A DNA stretch of 64,000 nucleotides, taken from contig JAYYEI010000049.1 of the NCBI GenBank assembly GCA_036159995.1, positions 62,001 to 126,000 on the forward strand. Reading direction: 5' to 3'. Shown piece by piece: positions 61,201 to 64,000 of this stretch. The notes beneath the pieces are model-generated. The model searched no databases. It saw only the letters and a program-made list of their open reading frames with translations, and was not told the DNA's origin. The DNA is from UBA8752 sp036159995. GTDB taxonomy: Bacteria > Bacteroidota > Bacteroidia > Flavobacteriales_D > Sanyastnellaceae. Position numbers and translations under genes: made by a program. Each line of letters begins with the position of its first letter. Position 1 is the stretch's first letter.

Positions 61201-63690
61201 ATGAAGCACCTCATCACCCTTCTCCTCGTTGTCTTCTCCGCTTCGGCCTTCGCCCAGACGGGCGATGGCACCGCAGCTTCCGGCGAATTGGTTGCCTCCG
61301 TGCAGTCCGGTGCCTGGGGCGATGTCGCGACCTGGGATTGCGCCTGCATCCCCGGAGCCTCCCATGACGTGAGCATCCTCGCTGGCCACTCGGTTTCCGT
61401 GGCCGGCACCGATACGGTCCGGGCGGAGATCCTGGGCATTTCGGCCGGAGCCAGCCTCGACTTGCCGGCGGATGCCCTGCTTGAGGTCACAGACGCCTTC
61501 GCCTCGGCCGGTGAGGTCCAGGGTGAGGGACGCGTGGTGTTTGTGGGCGAGGGCCCCCACACCTGTGGTCCGGCCACGCTGGCTCGTCTCGATTGTGGAG
61601 AAGGAGAAATGACCCTCGCCGATGTGGTGACCATCACGAATACCCTGCACATCGCTACGGCGGATGTGGTGACGGGTGGCCTGCTGGTCCTCGATGGCGA
61701 GGCCGGCATCACGGCCGCGGGAGGCTCCCTCTCCGGAGGTGTGGTGCGCCGCTTCGATTGGACCAAGACGAGCCCTTACACCCACCAGATGGGGTCCGGC
61801 GTGTCTGGTGCACAAGCGAGCGTCATGCTGGATCAACCGGGTGCGGTGTACGCCAAGGATTGGACCGAGGCCACGACGTCCTACCTCAACCTGGTTGGCA
61901 CGGATGAGATGGAAAACGGACAGGGCTTCACCTGCTCCCTTCCCACGGGCACCTACAGTTACCACATTGATGGTGAAGCGGTTCTGCAGACGGCCATCCC
62001 CGTGACGGCCGAGGCGAGCAGTGCCTCCTGGCGCGGTTGGAACCTGCTGTCCAATCCCCTCACGGGATACGTTGACTTGGGGGCCACGGCGACGAATGGA
62101 CCGGGAACGATGGGCGCAACCTATCACTGGGTCGACTCGCTGCAGACGTGGGTGGCCCAGGTTGGGGGCGTGGGTCAATTTGGACGTGCTGGAATCGTGG
62201 AACCGGGAGAGGCCTTCTGGACCATCGCCGACACCGCTTACAATTGGTCATTTGATCACGAAAGCTTGGTGGACCACAGCACGTGGAAGGCCCAGTCCGC
62301 CACCATTCCTGAGTCCATGCTGATTCTCGAAATGGGCAATGGGCTTCTCGTTGAGCAGTGTGCCATTGTCCTCGGGGGAGGGGAGGAAGCCTTCAATCGG
62401 AACGAGGACGCCCAGTTTGCCTCTTCCTTCCGCGGCCGTAACAATTTGGACCTCTATTCTCAGACGGCGGACTCCGTGAGCGTGATGGTAAACCGGACGA
62501 GCGATGTAGCCCAGGTGATTCCCATTTGGATTAAGGCCGGCATCGGCACCCTGCTGACGCTGGAGGCTCCGGATGTTGCCGAAAACCAGTGTCTCGTCCT
62601 CGAGGACATCGAGACAGGCTGGACGGGCGGCATCGAGCCGGGCTTCAGCTATGAATTCTCTCCGACCGACGGGACCGACCACCACCGGTTCAATCTGATC
62701 GTGGGCGGGACCTTGACGGCGGCGTCCACCGATGCCGCATGCGAGAGTGCTCAGGACGGCACCATCGCGGTGGCCGGACCGGATCTCACGACCGGCTTCG
62801 AGTTGGTCGACGCGGCCGGAGATCCGGCGGGCACCTTCTCAGGAGACGCCACGTCCGGCACGTTTTCAGGGCTGGCCGTGGGCACCTACACCTTGACGGC
62901 CATCACCGATGGCTGCGCCGACATCGTGAAGACAGTGGAAGTCAGCGCGGAAGGATCGGGCACGACTCCCTTCGATGTGGTGGGGATGCCCGACCACATC
63001 GGATGCTATGACGACCACGGTGGCGTGAGCCTCGACATCGATGGGGGGCATGCCCCCTACACGGTGGCCTGGGACCACGGAGCCGAGGGCGCGTCCATCG
63101 AGGTGGCCGAGGCCGGAGTGTTTCATGCCGTGATCACGGATGCGGCCGGCTGCGCAGACAGCACGAGTGTGGAGGTTCTCGCGGCCCCGCACGTCACGGC
63201 CGGTGCTGAAGTGGACAATGCGGTTGTCGCCTTGATCGACGGTGAGGCCGAAGTGGTCTTCACCAACACGAGTTCAGGGGCGACGGCCTACCAGTGGAAT
63301 TTTGGAGACGGCGGAGCGAGCACCGATGCGGCCCCGGTCTACGCCTATACGGCGGGAGGCGCCTACACGGTGGGGCTGAATGCCTGGAACGATTACTGCT
63401 CCGACACGCACCAGCTGGTGGTGACCGTGGAGGTGGTCAGCAGTGTGGGCTCCCTGTCCACGGGCACCGACCCCATCCTCGAACGAAAGGCAGACGGCTG
63501 GTCCGTGCTGCACCCGGAGGAGGCCTTCTCCCTCGACATCTTCGACTTGACGGGCCGCCAGGTCCATCGGGTACAAGGCTTTGCCGGAGAGCCCGTGATG
63601 CTGGATCCGTCGGTTCTCCCGGTGGTCTCCCTCATCCGCTGGTCGGGCGAAATCTCGGGCCGGCAAAAGACTTGGCGATTGGCCCGCTGA
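61201..63690 (+). CDS. Secreted cell-surface protein with PKD domain
   Basis: 829 residues. Signal peptide (ending ASAFAQ), a beta-helix-like N-terminal region with a SGAWGDVATWDCACIPGA opening, and a central beta-rich region with WNLLSNPLTGYVDL. Then come two SprB-like modules (about 505-580 and 590-665; DGTIAVAGPDLTTGFEL, HGGVSLDIDGGHAPYTVAWDHG), a PKD domain (about 680-745; AYQWNFGDGGAS), and a short C-terminal domain (DIFDLTGRQVHRVQGF) of T9SS type but lacking the usual YPNP opening. Expected exported by T9SS. Glycan binding or adhesion is inference. Confidence 0.83.
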   Translation: MKHLITLLLVVFSASAFAQTGDGTAASGELVASVQSGAWGDVATWDCACIPGASHDVSILAGHSVSVAGTDTVRAEILGISAGASLDLPADALLEVTDAFASAGEVQGEGRVVFVGEGPHTCGPATLARLDCGEGEMTLADVVTITNTLHIATADVVTGGLLVLDGEAGITAAGGSLSGGVVRRFDWTKTSPYTHQMGSGVSGAQASVMLDQPGAVYAKDWTEATTSYLNLVGTDEMENGQGFTCSLPTGTYSYHIDGEAVLQTAIPVTAEASSASWRGWNLLSNPLTGYVDLGATATNGPGTMGATYHWVDSLQTWVAQVGGVGQFGRAGIVEPGEAFWTIADTAYNWSFDHESLVDHSTWKAQSATIPESMLILEMGNGLLVEQCAIVLGGGEEAFNRNEDAQFASSFRGRNNLDLYSQTADSVSVMVNRTSDVAQVIPIWIKAGIGTLLTLEAPDVAENQCLVLEDIETGWTGGIEPGFSYEFSPTDGTDHHRFNLIVGGTLTAASTDAACESAQDGTIAVAGPDLTTGFELVDAAGDPAGTFSGDATSGTFSGLAVGTYTLTAITDGCADIVKTVEVSAEGSGTTPFDVVGMPDHIGCYDDHGGVSLDIDGGHAPYTVAWDHGAEGASIEVAEAGVFHAVITDAAGCADSTSVEVLAAPHVTAGAEVDNAVVALIDGEAEVVFTNTSSGATAYQWNFGDGGASTDAAPVYAYTAGGAYTVGLNAWNDYCSDTHQLVVTVEVVSSVGSLSTGTDPILERKADGWSVLHPEEAFSLDIFDLTGRQVHRVQGFAGEPVMLDPSVLPVVSLIRWSGEISGRQKTWRLAR

Positions 63691-63702
63691 ATCTGAGCCG
63701 GG

Positions 63703-64000
63703 ATGCCGAACTTCGCCGGCGTGAAAGTCGGCGTCATCACCTTCCCGGGGTCCAATTGCGACCATGACATGGAATACGCCCTCGGCACGGAACTCGGGTT
63801 CCACGTCGAGCGGCTCTGGCACAAGGACCGCGACCTCAAGGGGGTTGACCTGGTGGTCCTGCCCGGTGGCTTCAGCTACGGAGACTATCTCCGCAGTGGA
63901 GCCATCGCGCGTTTCTCGCCCATTATGGATGAGGTGGTGGCCCACGCGGGCCGGGGCGGACTCGTGCTCGGTGTCTGCAACGGGTTCCAAGTGCTCTGCG
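63703..64000 (+). CDS. purQ: Phosphoribosylformylglycinamidine synthase subunit I (partial, runs off right edge)
   Basis: First 99 codons of the glutaminase subunit of FGAM synthase. VGVITFPGSNCDHDM at the N-terminus, VVLPGGFSYGDYLRSGAIAR and the nucleophile elbow GVCNGFQVLC with the catalytic Cys (about residue 92). A separate PurQ implies a short PurL elsewhere, instead of the fused large PurL. Start ATG 63703, 12 bases after the preceding stop. Confidence 0.93.
   Translation, partial: MPNFAGVKVGVITFPGSNCDHDMEYALGTELGFHVERLWHKDRDLKGVDLVVLPGGFSYGDYLRSGAIARFSPIMDEVVAHAGRGGLVLGVCNGFQVLC

Noticed and set aside
1..64000. tRNA, rRNA, riboswitch, insertion sequence or prophage
   Set aside because: Nothing recognisable was seen in the gaps, which are all short, nor any transposase or phage protein among the frames.

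Overview
The window looks like a chromosomal stretch from a member of the phylum Bacteroidota, probably a flavobacterial relative with unusually high GC (roughly 60-65% by eye). The support is direct. There is a gliding-motility lipoprotein (GldH family), proteins with type IX secretion (T9SS) C-terminal domains, and an IPExxxVDY-family protein between rnc and pyk. DUF4271 precedes hemD, a DUF6341/DUF6427-like pair follows purD, and the long form of IspG is present. The Bacteroidota -7 promoter box TAnnTTTG recurs in front of genes, often in the GC-shifted form TAnCTTCG. Coding density is very high: no gap without a gene exceeds about 230 bases, and many neighbours overlap by ATGA, GTGA or TTGA. 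I saw no rRNA, tRNA, insertion sequence, phage gene or CRISPR array.

Layout. 1-2.7 kb: 5' part of a huge secreted Asp/Cys-rich repeat protein (- strand, runs off the left edge). 2.9-12.9 kb: leuS, polysaccharide deacetylase, response regulator, DUF349 protein, recX, prfB, fumC, a small lipoprotein, manC. 13.2-15.4 kb: mlaE-mlaF and a coupled iodotyrosine-deiodinase-like flavoprotein. 15.5-24 kb: acpP-fabF-rnc-IPExxxVDY-pyk, then ileS-dksA/traR-lspA. 24-26 kb: ispG. 26.2-29.5 kb: VWA protein, AAA+ ATPase, recO. 29.4-34.9 kb: TonB-dependent receptor, holB, RicT/PSP1 protein, gldH. 34.9-39 kb: rhodanese lipoprotein, secreted M43 protease, di-haem peroxidase. 39.1-44.3 kb: a four-gene - strand operon (YfiR-like, TPR, SpoIIE phosphatase, ClC channel). 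44.4-47.7 kb: ferritin, its likely regulator, an FAD oxidoreductase and kbl. 47.8-53.6 kb: metG, a Kunitz-domain protein coupled to asd, DUF4271, hemD, rnpA. 53.6-58.6 kb: S41 protease, O-antigen ligase-like protein and a fused two-domain LPS glycosyltransferase. 58.7-64 kb: purD, DUF6341-like and DUF6427-like membrane proteins, a T9SS surface protein and the start of purQ.

Most of this is housekeeping: tRNA charging, translation termination, fatty acid and isoprenoid synthesis, purines and envelope biogenesis. The parts most worth attention are regulatory. The same 20-base inverted repeat stands before both ferritin and a MarR/GbsR-type regulator. A bidirectional promoter has two -7 boxes that share one TA step. 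At several genes the -7 box ends only 4-10 bases before the start codon, which predicts leaderless mRNAs. Unusual proteins include a six-cysteine Kunitz domain with Glu at P1 and a T9SS-like tail, a WaaE-like/GT9 fusion, and a dehalogenase-like flavoprotein coupled to mlaEF. Family assignments come from reading motifs, not from searches.
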